A stretch of DNA of 64,000 bases. Origin: JBCCFW01 sp039029535 (lineage in GTDB: Bacteria > Acidobacteriota > JBCCFW01). The DNA lies in NCBI GenBank assembly GCA_039029535.1, contig JBCCFW010000002.1, positions 67,970-131,969 on the forward strand, given 5' to 3'. Numbering within the stretch: the first letter of the stretch is position 1; every line of letters starts with the position of its first letter. Positions 34,004 to 43,182 of the stretch are shown piece after piece. A program made the translations under genes and the position numbers. A model generated the notes under the pieces. It was given only the letters and a program-made list of their open reading frames with translations, did no database searches and had not been told where the DNA came from.

Positions 34004-34027
34004 GCGAATTGATCAGGGTCGGCTGCG

Positions 34028-36733
34028 TCAGAGCCCACGCCGGGCGCCGCGGCGGACGCCCCGGAACCGGTCGCGGCGTCCGCTCGAGTCCTCCGAGCGG
34101 GCGCGTCGCGCCCTCGCGTCACAGGCGAGGTCCGTGACCGCGCCCGAGCCGCCCAGCTCGACCTCGACGACGTGGACGCCGCAGGCCCCGAGGTCGACAC
34201 GCTGCCAGCCGTTGTCCTCCGCCTGAGCGGCCACGGGGACGGTGAGCAGGAGGTTGCCGACGTCGTCGTAGAGCCTGACCACCGTGCCGTCCTCGTCGAT
34301 GTCGAGGAGCCCGATCCAGTCCACGCGTCGGGGGAGCTCGTAGGTGAAGGTCATGAACCCGCCGTCGCCTTCGTCGTCGGGCGAGCAGGGGGAGTCGACC
34401 TCCGAGAGGATGAGCACGCCGTCTCGAGCGAGATCGTTGCCGTGGCCGGTGCCGGGCGTGGCGAGGTCGTCGTCGTCGCAGGTCGGAGCGGCGGTGTCGA
34501 AGCTCATGACCGGCGCGGTGCCACCGAGGGTGAGACCTGGGAACTGGGTGGTGACGACCGTGCCGGCCATGAGCCCGTCGAAGTCATGACTCGTGCAGAG
34601 ACCGATGCAGTCGTCGCAGGCGTCGCCGACGCCGTCCAGGTCGACGTCGGTCTGGTCGGGGTTGAAGACCGTCGGGCAGTTGTCGCCGACGTCGCAGAGC
34701 CCGTCGCCGTCGCTGTCGGCCCCGTCGTTGCTCGGGTCGACGTCGGGCATCGGGCCGAAGTCGTCGGTGCCGACCGCGCAGTCGTCACAGCCGTCGCCGT
34801 CGGAGTCGCCGCAGGCGTTCGGGTCGGATGGGGAGGGGTCCTCCGCGTCGTCGATGCCGTCGTTGTCGTCATCCGGGTCGCAGGCATCGCCGAGACCATC
34901 GGCGTCGAGGTCGGCCTGACCGGGGTTCGCGTCGTCGGGACAGTTGTCACCGTCGTCGCAGAGCCCGTCCGCGTCGGCGTCGGGGCCGTCGTTGGCGGGG
35001 TCGAAGTCGGGGAGCAGGCCGAAGTCGTCGCTGCCGACCGCGCAGTCGTCACAGCCGTCGCCGTCCACGTCCTGGCAGGCGTCGGGATCGAGCGGATCGA
35101 CATCGACGGGATCGGCCACGCCGTCGTTGTCGTCATCGGGATCACCGTCGTCGCAGAGCCCGTCCCCGTCGGTGTCGAGGCCGTCGTTGCTCGGGTCGGC
35201 GTCGGGCAGCGGACCGGTGCCGTCGGTGCCGACCGAGCAGTCGTCGCAACCATCGGCGTCGAGGTCCTGACAGGCGTTCGGGTCGGCGTCGTCGACGTCG
35301 CTGCCGTCACCGATCGGCCCTTCGACACCGTCGTTGTCGGCATCGGGATCGCAGGCATCGCCGAGGCCATCGGCGTCGAGGTCGGCCTGGTCCGCGTTGG
35401 CGACGTCGGGGCAGTTGTCGTCGACGTCGGGCACGCCGTCGGCGTCGAGGTCCGGAGTCGTGAAGACGTAGGCGGTTCCGGGAGAGCGCGCCACCGGGCT
35501 GCGAGCCTGGGGAGCCCCGATGACCATGGTGCTGCCCTCGATGGAGATCGCCGAGCCGAAGGCCTCACGGAAGGCGCCATCGCTGGCGACGACCACGTCG
35601 CATTGTCCCCAGGCGTCCGCGCCACCGACGTTGCGACCGAACACGAACGCGGCCCCGCTGAGCGCCGACGTCCCCGGCTGGTTGTGGCCGGGGCTCCCCA
35701 CGACCAGCGTGTCACCTGACAGGCCCAAGCGGCCGAAGCCTTGACCGGCCTCGACGTCGTCTCCCGTCACGCTGGCGACCAGGATCCAGTCGGCCGGTCC
35801 ACCGCCTCCGTGCTCGAACACGTGCACGACACCATCACCTTCACCGGGTGAGTTGATCGCCAAGATGTCGCCATCGATGACGACTGAGCCACCGCGGAAG
35901 ACGTCGGCGGCCGGGGGCGTCGGGACGAGCGGGGTGGCCTCGCTCCAGGCTCCACTGCCGTCGCGGACGAAGACGTACGCGCCGCCGCTGTCGACCGTCG
36001 TGCCGTCCGCGTCGTGGAAGGGACTTCCCGCGACGAAGCGATCACCCGACAGGGACACGCTCGAGCCGAAGCGGGCTTCGGGGCCTCCGTCACTGGCGGT
36101 GAGCTTGGCGACCTCGTTCCAGAGGGCAGGGTCCGTGTCGTCGCGCTCGAACACGTAGACGGAGCCAGCGTCGATGCCGAGCGTGTCATCGTCGTCGAGT
36201 CGGGCGCCGATGACGACGGTGTCGCCCTCGAGGGACACGCTCCAGCCGAATTGGTCGAGCTCACCGGCATCGCTGGCGGCGAGACGGGCGACCTGGCACC
36301 AGGTGTCAGCGCAGCTCCCACCTCCGCGCTCGAACAGGAAGACGGCGCCGGCGCTCGTGGCCTCGTCGTCGTCGCCCGGGTTGCCGATGGCCAGGAGGTC
36401 GCCGTCGAGGGAGACGCTCGTGCCGAAGCGGTCGTCGAAGGCCCCGTTGCCGTCGGCGACGGTCATCATCTGGATCTCCCCCCAGGCATCCGCGCCGCCC
36501 TCGTTGCGGTCGAAGACCACCGCGGCGCCGCCCCGCGCGGAGCGGGCGTCGCTCTGGGGCACGCCGATGGCGACCGTGTCACCCGAGAGTGAGACCGACG
36601 TGCCGAAGGTGTCCCGGAACTCACCCTCAGCGGCGTAGATCTCGAGCAGCTCGTCCCAGGTGGACGCTCGGACGGGGGAGACGAGGACGAGGAGGGCCAG
36701 GGCGAGGGTGAGGCGGGGGGGCGTGATCGACAT
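34028..36733 (-). CDS. secreted FG-GAP propeller with thrombospondin type 3 repeats and Arg-rich C-tail
   Basis: 901 aa from ATG 36733 (GGAG upstream; signal peptide LTLALALLVLVSPVRAS). Seven FG-GAP blades occupy about 25-430 (FGTSVSLSGDTVAIGVP, FGWSVSLEGDTVVIGA, FGSSVSLSGDRFVAGSP and others). Then come calcium-binding thrombospondin-3 repeats, DNCPDVANADQADLDADGLG type, up to about 715. A C-terminal lectin-like domain begins HDFDGLMAGTVVTTQFPGL and includes FDTAAPTCDDDDLATPG. The last 30 residues are strongly basic (ARARRARSEDSSGRRDRF...). The same C-domain and basic tail recur in the protein at 61172-63982. Predicted secreted or surface-attached; ligand unknown. Confidence 0.87.
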   Translation of the reverse strand: MSITPPRLTLALALLVLVSPVRASTWDELLEIYAAEGEFRDTFGTSVSLSGDTVAIGVPQSDARSARGGAAVVFDRNEGGADAWGEIQMMTVADGNGAFDDRFGTSVSLDGDLLAIGNPGDDDEATSAGAVFLFERGGGSCADTWCQVARLAASDAGELDQFGWSVSLEGDTVVIGARLDDDDTLGIDAGSVYVFERDDTDPALWNEVAKLTASDGGPEARFGSSVSLSGDRFVAGSPFHDADGTTVDSGGAYVFVRDGSGAWSEATPLVPTPPAADVFRGGSVVIDGDILAINSPGEGDGVVHVFEHGGGGPADWILVASVTGDDVEAGQGFGRLGLSGDTLVVGSPGHNQPGTSALSGAAFVFGRNVGGADAWGQCDVVVASDGAFREAFGSAISIEGSTMVIGAPQARSPVARSPGTAYVFTTPDLDADGVPDVDDNCPDVANADQADLDADGLGDACDPDADNDGVEGPIGDGSDVDDADPNACQDLDADGCDDCSVGTDGTGPLPDADPSNDGLDTDGDGLCDDGDPDDDNDGVADPVDVDPLDPDACQDVDGDGCDDCAVGSDDFGLLPDFDPANDGPDADADGLCDDGDNCPDDANPGQADLDADGLGDACDPDDDNDGIDDAEDPSPSDPNACGDSDGDGCDDCAVGTDDFGPMPDVDPSNDGADSDGDGLCDVGDNCPTVFNPDQTDVDLDGVGDACDDCIGLCTSHDFDGLMAGTVVTTQFPGLTLGGTAPVMSFDTAAPTCDDDDLATPGTGHGNDLARDGVLILSEVDSPCSPDDEGDGGFMTFTYELPRRVDWIGLLDIDEDGTVVRLYDDVGNLLLTVPVAAQAEDNGWQRVDLGACGVHVVEVELGGSGAVTDLACDARARRARSEDSSGRRDRFRGVRRGARRGL

Positions 36734-36906
36734 GCGGTCTCCGGACGAGGCCTCGAAACGCACCCGTCCCGGAGAGCGCGAGCGCTCCCGGCTGCCATGG
36801 CGTGAGGCGACTTTCCTGACGAGACGCGGAAACGGGCGACGAAACGGATCGGTCGTCGCCGAAAAAAGATCGTCGGTGCGAAGAAAACGCGGGGGCGAGG
36901 GGAGGG

Positions 36907-37587
36907 CTACTTTCTCGCTCGGGCGGCCGCGATGCTGCTGGAGAGCTGCGCGAAGAGTCGTTGGCGCCAGTAGGGGATGGGCGCGAACAGGACCTTGCCG
37001 TTGCCGGTGAAGGTGCGCACGAGCCCCTCGCCGGAGGTCAGGGAGCCCAGCAGTGACTTGGTCGCCCGCTGGACCTCGTAGCCCATCCCGACGGGGCGGG
37101 CGAGGACGTAGCGACCGTCGACGACCAGCTTGCCGCGGACGGTGAGCTCTTCGACCGGTCCGGGGGTGGCCACCACGACCTTGCCGTGGCCGCCGATCTT
37201 GGTCTGGTAGTCTAGGAAGCCCTCGCCGCTCTTGAGCGCGGTCAGGGCCTTCTCACGGTGGACGCCGACTTCGACGCCTTCCTCGGAGGCGTAGTAGCAG
37301 CCTCCCTCGAGGATCCACTCTTGACCGGTGAGCTCCATGACGTGGAAGCCACCGAAGGAGGGCTCGAGGAAGAGCTCGCCGGTGCCCGTGTAGGTTGGGC
37401 GGAAGATGTTCTCGCCGCTGGCCAGGGCCTTGAACAGGCCGCCGACGCCGCTCGGTCCCTTCGACTGCATCTCGATGGGGCCGTGCATGTAGTAGAGCGC
37501 ACCGGACTCGGTGCGGACCGTCTCGCTGTTCAGGCTGATCTTGACCAGCCGAAGCCCTTCTTGCTCGATGATCTCGAAGTCGGCCAC
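36907..37587 (-). CDS. AIM24-family protein
   Basis: 226 aa from a GTG at 37587 with a near-perfect AGGAGGT upstream. The open frame continues 54 codons further but that portion is Arg/Ser-rich and not conserved-looking. The protein has the AIM24/TIGR00266 beta-rich pattern: FEIIEQEGLRLVKISL, GALYYMHGPIEMQSKG, EPSFGGFHVMELTGQEWILEGG, LDYQTKIGGHGKVVVATPGPVEEL, GKLVVDGRYVLAR and FTGNGKVLFAP. The bacterial members form a trimeric beta-prism-like fold whose role is unknown; the fungal namesake is mitochondrial. Divergent from the 37743 gene. Confidence 0.85.
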   Translation of the reverse strand: MADFEIIEQEGLRLVKISLNSETVRTESGALYYMHGPIEMQSKGPSGVGGLFKALASGENIFRPTYTGTGELFLEPSFGGFHVMELTGQEWILEGGCYYASEEGVEVGVHREKALTALKSGEGFLDYQTKIGGHGKVVVATPGPVEELTVRGKLVVDGRYVLARPVGMGYEVQRATKSLLGSLTSGEGLVRTFTGNGKVLFAPIPYWRQRLFAQLSSSIAAARARK

Positions 37588-37742
37588 GGGACCTCCTGCC
37601 CGGGCGTCGCCGGTCGTCGGCAAGGGACGTGCCCGGAGGGAGCTCGACCTTATCGCGGGCTCTCCGACGCCACCAAGCGCGGCCAGCTTGTCGGAAGACC
37701 GCTCGACGGCGAGACTGCTCGCTCGAACGAGGAGTCGACGAC

Positions 37743-38141
37743 ATGACACGAGACGAGGGTGCCGACACCCGCCTGGACACGCTCGGGCGCTTTCTCATGA
37801 AGCACCTGCGTGACGCGGCGTTTCGAGGCCACGAGCAGGTCGCCACGGGGCAGGCCCGGGCGCCGGGACTCCAGGGGCTCGTCACCGACCTGCGAGCGAT
37901 GACACCCGAGCAGCAGGAGGTCGTGAGACGGGCGGTGCGGCACGCGGTGGACGCTGGCCTTCACGACTTCCTGTTCGCCTTGCAGGAGTCCCTCGACCTC
38001 GAGGGTGGTGAGGTGGCCCTCACCGTCGGCGGCACGAACGCCGCCGAGCTCGAGGCCGAGGGCTTGCACGGGGAGCTCTTCACCCAAGAGGGCTGGCGAG
38101 CCCGCTTCAGCGAGCTCGGTGAGCCAGAGGGTGATGCCTGA
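37743..38141 (+). CDS. small hypothetical soluble protein
   Basis: 132 aa, ATG preceded by GAGGAG. Mostly helical and acidic (TLGRFLMKHLRDAAFRGHEQV, MTPEQQEVVRRAVRHAVDAGLHDFLFALQE), then a beta-like region (EVALTVGGTNAAELEAEGL, GELFTQEGWRARFSELGE). No signal peptide or membrane segment. No family recognised; the helix-then-strand layout and Trp-containing end resemble small cytoplasmic proteins of the SMI1/immunity type only in general appearance. Codon use is like its neighbours, so it is likely real. Confidence 0.65.
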   Translation: MTRDEGADTRLDTLGRFLMKHLRDAAFRGHEQVATGQARAPGLQGLVTDLRAMTPEQQEVVRRAVRHAVDAGLHDFLFALQESLDLEGGEVALTVGGTNAAELEAEGLHGELFTQEGWRARFSELGEPEGDA

Positions 38142-38176
38142 CGTGCGGGCGATCGCGCCTGCACGTCAGGACGAGC

Positions 38177-41100
38177 TCAGGTCGGGCAGGGGCCCAGGTT
38201 GTCGAGGAGGAGTTGCAGGTCGTCGTTGGTGATCGCACCGTCGCCATCGACGTCGTAGTGCTCCGGGTAATCGGGCGACGCGCAGCGACGGTCGAGCAGG
38301 TAGTGGAAGTCGTCGGCGTCGAGATCGTCGTCGCCATCCAGGTCAGCCGCCGGATCACCCGCCAGGTACAGCTCGACGAGGATCGCGTTGTCCTCCAGGT
38401 CGACGTCGCCGTCTCCATCGAGATCGGCGGTGAGGTCGTCCTCGGTGCAGGGGAGGAAGGGCTCGAGGAGCTGGATGTCGACCTCGTCGACGGCGTTGTT
38501 CCCGTTGAGGTCGGCGCAGAACGGTCGCGGATGGTCGTAGAGCTCGAGGTAGGCGTAGTTGGAGAGAGCACGCTCGTCTTCGCCAGCGTTGGTCGCGGTG
38601 AGACGCAAGACGCCGACGAAGTCACCGATCGGAGGGAAGAGCTCGTCCACGGCGAGCTCGAGACCCTCCACCGCGCCGGTGCCCCGGAGGAGAACCGTGC
38701 CGGTGCCCGGACCACACTGAGCGTTGTCCTCGACCTCGCAAGCGCTGAGCGTCCAGTCGACGGTCTCGCGATGGTCGGTGCCGTGCAGCACGTTCAGACG
38801 GAGGAGCCGATCGCGGTCGTCGGAGTCCGACCAGACCTGCCAGACATGCGGGCGACCGATCTGAGTGCCCTCCGGGGACCAGAGCTTGACGGCCAGCGGA
38901 CGGTAGAGCGGATCGCCATAGACGATGCCCGACTTGCCGTCGGAGGACGCCAGGCTCTCGCCGAGGCTTCGGCCGCTGAAGAAGGCGCCGGCGATGTGGC
39001 TGCTGGGTGCGAACGCCCAGCCACCGGTGAGGTGATGTGAGGAGCTCCCCCAGCAGGCGAGACCACCCAGGCGGTCGATGACGTTGGCGGCCCAGTCACC
39101 ACCGACGTTGACCCGACGTCGCTCCCGATCGAACCCGCCGAACTCGGGGTCGAGGAGCTCCTGGCCCGTCGCGAGGTCGACGACGCTGATGTCGTCGAGG
39201 TCCACGAAGCCGAAGAGTGAGTGCTCGTAGGTGGAGCGCACCCGCACGGAGACGAAGGTGATGTCGCCTCCGACGTTCTCCTCGCTCACCGTCACGTCGG
39301 CCGAGTGCTCGGTCCAGCTCAGGTTCTGATCGTCCATGGGGACCAGGACGTTGCGTCGGACGCTGTCGCCCGTCGCGTCGTTGGTGAACTTGATCGACAG
39401 CTCGAGGACACCGCCGGGGCTCGCCTGGTTGCGATGACGCAGCGACACGCGGAACGCCCGCTGGTCGTCGACGGGGAGGGGCGGCAGGTTGAAGATCGCC
39501 TTGTCGAGACGGACGGTGATGCGCTCGGGACAGGGTTCGAGCCGACCGTCCGCCGTGGTGCAGCGGCTGTCGTCGGGAGCGAGGACGTCGTGGTCGCCGA
39601 AGTGGGCATAGCGGTTGCTGGCGATCGTGCCCGGACCGCCCGCGAGCTGCTCGACGCGGATGACCGGAGGGGTCTTCTCGGTCGCACCGGTGCTGGCCAT
39701 GGCCCAGCCCGGAGCGGTGAAGCCGTAGTACTGCACGGGGTAGGAGCGGATCTGATGGCCGATGAAGCCCGGGGCGAAACCGACGCACTCGGTGTTGATC
39801 TCACGAAAGAGGTCGTGAGATTCGTCTTGGCAACGGCGCACGAGCGCGGGAGTCTCGAGGTTCTCGCAGAGCGGCTCGCAGTCGACGTCGCTCTTGCGCC
39901 AGCGCAGCATGGTGGCGAAGTCGTTGAAGCCGTGTTGTCCGTTGGGCCACGGGTACGAGCCCAGGAGCATCCCGACGCCGATGGCCTTCGGGATGGTGGT
40001 GTCGATGCTGCCGGGCAGCTTGCCGGTGATCGAGCCCTCGGAGGTCGAGCCCGTGCTGCCCCAGCGGCAGGTCTCGTGAGGCCAGGTGCTGTCGGGATCC
40101 CCGAACACGAACGGCTCGTGCGTGAGGTAGTCGAGGCAGTCGTCGTCGAACGAGGACGTCAAGTTGCGGACGGCCTTGCTGACGTCGTTGGAGAGATCGT
40201 GCTCGGTCAGCACGGCGCCCTGGATGCCGACACCCTCGGCGACGAGCGTCCGGTCGATGAGCCCGCGGGTGCGCTCGGTGTCGTAGGCCTCGATGCGACC
40301 GTAGGCGAAGGCCCCGTGCGACGAGGGATCGAGGGGGGGAAGCCGACCGTGGACGGACGAGGGGAGGGGGTAGTCGACGGTCACGAGGCCCATGTCCGTC
40401 GTGAAGGCGCTCTCGACGTGGGCGAGGTCGTGGCTGAAGTAGTAGTCGAAGGAGGGCTCCTCGAAGTCGGAGGGCCAGTCCGTGCCGGTGAGACGCGGGG
40501 GGATGCCGCGGATGAGGGCCAGGTGAGTGATGGGCGAGAGCGCGTTGACCTGCTCGAGGTTGGCGACGCTGCACTCGATGGGCCCGTCGTCACCCAGGGC
40601 GTCCTCGGGGATCGTCGCGCAGAGACACTGCACGGCGGTCTCCCGCGCCCCGAGCAGCTCGTCCGCCGAGGCGGTCTGACCGGTGGGGAGCTGCACGCCG
40701 CAGAGGTGGTGGGACGGGATGCCTCGGGCCTCCGCGTACTCGGCGGCCAGCGTGTCCGCGTCGTCGGCGTTCACGTTGTAGACGACCAGGGCTCGGGCGG
40801 CGAGCTCGGCCGGGTCGTAGCCCTCGGCAGCGAGACGCAGGTCGTGCGCGGTGAAGACACGCTGACTCGTCGCGAGATGAGCGACGAGCCGGTGTTCGCC
40901 GAGGACGGGCGACTCGTAGCTGAGATGAAGACGTCCGGTCGCCGGCACCGTCAGCGAGCCGGTCGGCTGAGCACAGCCGGGGCCGGAGTGGAAGGTGAAG
41001 GAGCGCGAGCGGTCGGGGGTCACGGCGTCGAGCAGGAGCTGCGATCCGGCCGCGATGTCGGTGGGAGTGAGGACGAGGTCGACGCAGGCGTCGGCCCAGG

Positions 41101-41218
41101 CGACGTCGGGTCCTGCGAGCTGGAGGTCCTGGGCTCTCGTTGAAGAGCTGACGAGGGGCAGCAACAGCACGAGCGAGCCCAGGAGAGTGCGATGGAAGAG
41201 CGAGCGATGACGGAGCAT
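38177..41218 (-). CDS. TIGR03790-family secreted protein with C-terminal dockerin-like repeats
   Basis: 1013 aa from ATG 41218, which starts a signal peptide (SLFHRTLLGSLVLLLPLVSSSTRAQ). In-frame codons upstream to 41416 are not plausible. The core has the TIGR03790 signature region: ALVVYNVNADDADTLAAEYAEARGIP, HLCGVQLP, SPITHLALIRGIPPRL and FDYYFSHDL, then GSYPWPNGQHGF. A middle region has carbohydrate-binding-like strands. The C-terminal about 120 residues hold four EF-hand/dockerin-like calcium loops (DLNGNNAVDEVDI, DLDGDGDVDLEDN, DLDGDDDLDADDF, DVDGDGAITNDDL). Function of the family is unknown. Exported; calcium likely structural. Confidence 0.85.
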   Translation of the reverse strand: MLRHRSLFHRTLLGSLVLLLPLVSSSTRAQDLQLAGPDVAWADACVDLVLTPTDIAAGSQLLLDAVTPDRSRSFTFHSGPGCAQPTGSLTVPATGRLHLSYESPVLGEHRLVAHLATSQRVFTAHDLRLAAEGYDPAELAARALVVYNVNADDADTLAAEYAEARGIPSHHLCGVQLPTGQTASADELLGARETAVQCLCATIPEDALGDDGPIECSVANLEQVNALSPITHLALIRGIPPRLTGTDWPSDFEEPSFDYYFSHDLAHVESAFTTDMGLVTVDYPLPSSVHGRLPPLDPSSHGAFAYGRIEAYDTERTRGLIDRTLVAEGVGIQGAVLTEHDLSNDVSKAVRNLTSSFDDDCLDYLTHEPFVFGDPDSTWPHETCRWGSTGSTSEGSITGKLPGSIDTTIPKAIGVGMLLGSYPWPNGQHGFNDFATMLRWRKSDVDCEPLCENLETPALVRRCQDESHDLFREINTECVGFAPGFIGHQIRSYPVQYYGFTAPGWAMASTGATEKTPPVIRVEQLAGGPGTIASNRYAHFGDHDVLAPDDSRCTTADGRLEPCPERITVRLDKAIFNLPPLPVDDQRAFRVSLRHRNQASPGGVLELSIKFTNDATGDSVRRNVLVPMDDQNLSWTEHSADVTVSEENVGGDITFVSVRVRSTYEHSLFGFVDLDDISVVDLATGQELLDPEFGGFDRERRRVNVGGDWAANVIDRLGGLACWGSSSHHLTGGWAFAPSSHIAGAFFSGRSLGESLASSDGKSGIVYGDPLYRPLAVKLWSPEGTQIGRPHVWQVWSDSDDRDRLLRLNVLHGTDHRETVDWTLSACEVEDNAQCGPGTGTVLLRGTGAVEGLELAVDELFPPIGDFVGVLRLTATNAGEDERALSNYAYLELYDHPRPFCADLNGNNAVDEVDIQLLEPFLPCTEDDLTADLDGDGDVDLEDNAILVELYLAGDPAADLDGDDDLDADDFHYLLDRRCASPDYPEHYDVDGDGAITNDDLQLLLDNLGPCPT

Positions 41219-41429
41219 GCGGTGAGTCCAGGAGAGCGAGCGGGAAGAGGCGAGCCCACCGCCGTGCGTTTCTGGGGTTCGTGCGCGGGTGCGAGTCGGT
41301 GGAGGGCTCGATCGGAGAATCGCGCTCGCTCGTGGCGTCGACAACTCGTCGCGTACCGCATTCCCCCTCCTTGATGGCGGCGCAGGCTCGGCGAGGCGAG
41401 CCGGCTGGGGGCTCACTGGATGACCAGGC

Positions 41430-43022
41430 TCAGCCCGTGGGTGACTCCACCCGGAAGAGGACCTCCCGCTTCATCGCCAGAGAGCAGCAGCAGTCGGCGA
41501 GTCGTTCCCGTACTTGCCTGACCTGCTCGGGTGAGATGCGAACCAGGGGGTAGTTCGAGCGGACCAGCCAGCGCCGGAGGTCGTCATCCGCCAGCTCGCC
41601 ATCGAGCTCAGGAGACGAGTGCAAGGCCAACAGCGCGATGAGCCGCTCCGGAATGGGCAGGCCAGTCAAGAGCGAGCGAACCGTGACTCGAAGCTCCGGG
41701 CGGTCGTCTCTCAGGAAGGAGAGCAGGCGGGGCAGCGAGACGGTCCCCAGGCGCAGCAGTCCCGTGACCGCGGCCCGCCGAACCCTACCGGCGTGGTCTT
41801 CGAGGGCTGACCAGAAGCGCTCCTCGTGCTCGGGCGAGCCGTGACGGGCCAGGCCCAGCACGGCGGCCTCCCGAGTGCGGTTGCGCTCGTCGTCGAGTCG
41901 TCCGACGAACACCGGCACGTCGCGTTCGTCGCCGCACTCGGTCAGGCCGAAGAGCGCCAGGGTTGCGAGCTCGGATGACGCGAGGCGTCGACGGTAGTGC
42001 GCGGCCGGATCGCCACCGAGACGTGCACGATGGAAGTACTGACAGGCGAGCCGCACGCTGGACGCCGGGTCGTCGAGGCCGGCGGTGACCGGGCCCGACA
42101 AGGTGTCGGGGAGTCGCTGAGAGCGCACTTCGATCGATCGACGACGGAGCGGTGGGTAGGGATCGACCGACATCGCTTGCAGCACGCGCTCCAGGTTCTC
42201 GGGACTGCAGCGCTCCACGGCGGCCTCGCCCAGTCGAAGCCGGAGAGGCGGGTCACCGACCTGACGGGCGAGCTCGACCGCGTCGAGGAGGCACTCCTCG
42301 TCGGCATGGGCGAGGGTGCCGACGACCTCTCGTCGAACGCGGGGATCCCGTGAGGCCACGCCGGCGAGGAGGAGAGAACGGGCGTCACCCTCGCGAACGA
42401 GCTCGAGCACGCGGTCGACGAACTCGGCGTGCGTCGAGCGTCCGCAATCGCGCAAGCGCGTGACGAGAGGCAGCACGCTGACCCAGGCGGCGAGCTCGCT
42501 TGGACGCAGTCGCTCGTCGAGGGCGCTCATCGCTGGCTCGCGAACCTGGCGGACCCAGTCGTTCCGACGGAGCAGGAGGAAGGGGAGCACGGCATGGCCG
42601 TGCTCGCGGGCGAGGCGCCGGACCGCGGCCTCTCGGACGACGCCGAGCGGAGCCATGCTCGCCAGGCAGAGCAGGTCCATGGCCTGCGCAGGATGTCGCA
42701 GGCACGGCCGGAGGTCGGCACGGAGCCAGCCGTCTTGGCCGCGGCCTCGAGCTCGCATCCAGGAGTCGAGCAAGGGGAGGCTGGTGGGCTCGACGTCTTG
42801 CAACAACCGTGACGACAGCTCGGCGGCAGCCCGCGCCACGTCGGCGTCGGCATCGGCGACGAGCTCGAACACGACGGGGAGCGTGGCCGGCTCGGCCAGC
42901 TCACGAAGCTCGGCGAGCGCGCGCAACGAGTCTTTCGCTGAGGGCCGTCGGTTCCCGACGTGCACGAGCTGCTGCATCAGCTCGGCGGCACGCCGGGTCG
43001 GGCCCCGGTCCAGGCGTGGCAT
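41430..43022 (-). CDS. HEAT-repeat-like protein
   Basis: 530 aa from the ATG at 43022, chosen because GGGAGAGGAC sits just before it; a second ATG lies five codons upstream. The whole chain is alpha-helical repeat: LRALAELRELAEPATLPVVFELVADADADVARAA style units, DPRVRREVVGTLAHADEECLLDAVELAR, RNRTREAAVLGLARHGS, HAGRVRRAAVTGLLRLGTVSLPRLLSFL. This is HEAT/PBS-lyase-type architecture used for protein-protein contact. No signal peptide, so probably cytoplasmic. It ends with a Cys-rich word (ADCCCSLAMKREVLF). Role unknown. It sits between two secreted-protein genes. Confidence 0.75.
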   Translation of the reverse strand: MPRLDRGPTRRAAELMQQLVHVGNRRPSAKDSLRALAELRELAEPATLPVVFELVADADADVARAAAELSSRLLQDVEPTSLPLLDSWMRARGRGQDGWLRADLRPCLRHPAQAMDLLCLASMAPLGVVREAAVRRLAREHGHAVLPFLLLRRNDWVRQVREPAMSALDERLRPSELAAWVSVLPLVTRLRDCGRSTHAEFVDRVLELVREGDARSLLLAGVASRDPRVRREVVGTLAHADEECLLDAVELARQVGDPPLRLRLGEAAVERCSPENLERVLQAMSVDPYPPLRRRSIEVRSQRLPDTLSGPVTAGLDDPASSVRLACQYFHRARLGGDPAAHYRRRLASSELATLALFGLTECGDERDVPVFVGRLDDERNRTREAAVLGLARHGSPEHEERFWSALEDHAGRVRRAAVTGLLRLGTVSLPRLLSFLRDDRPELRVTVRSLLTGLPIPERLIALLALHSSPELDGELADDDLRRWLVRSNYPLVRISPEQVRQVRERLADCCCSLAMKREVLFRVESPTG

Positions 43023-43182
43023 GTCCTCTCCCTCCATGTCGCCCGACCCAGCTTGGTCACGGCCTGGTCATCGTGGTGCCTGAGGTGAGCTCGTGCAAGC
43101 GGGGACGTGCTCCCTGGCAACCACGACGAGAACGCGGGGACCGACTCGTGCGTCGGCCCCCGCTGCGATCACGCCGCAGGGC

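Noticed and set aside
34172..35719. 515-codon plus-strand open frame
   Set aside because: It mirrors the thrombospondin-3 repeats of the minus-strand gene and shows no independent motif.
39221..41143. 640-codon plus-strand open frame
   Set aside because: Lies wholly inside the TIGR03790 gene on the other strand and lacks any start-context or domain.
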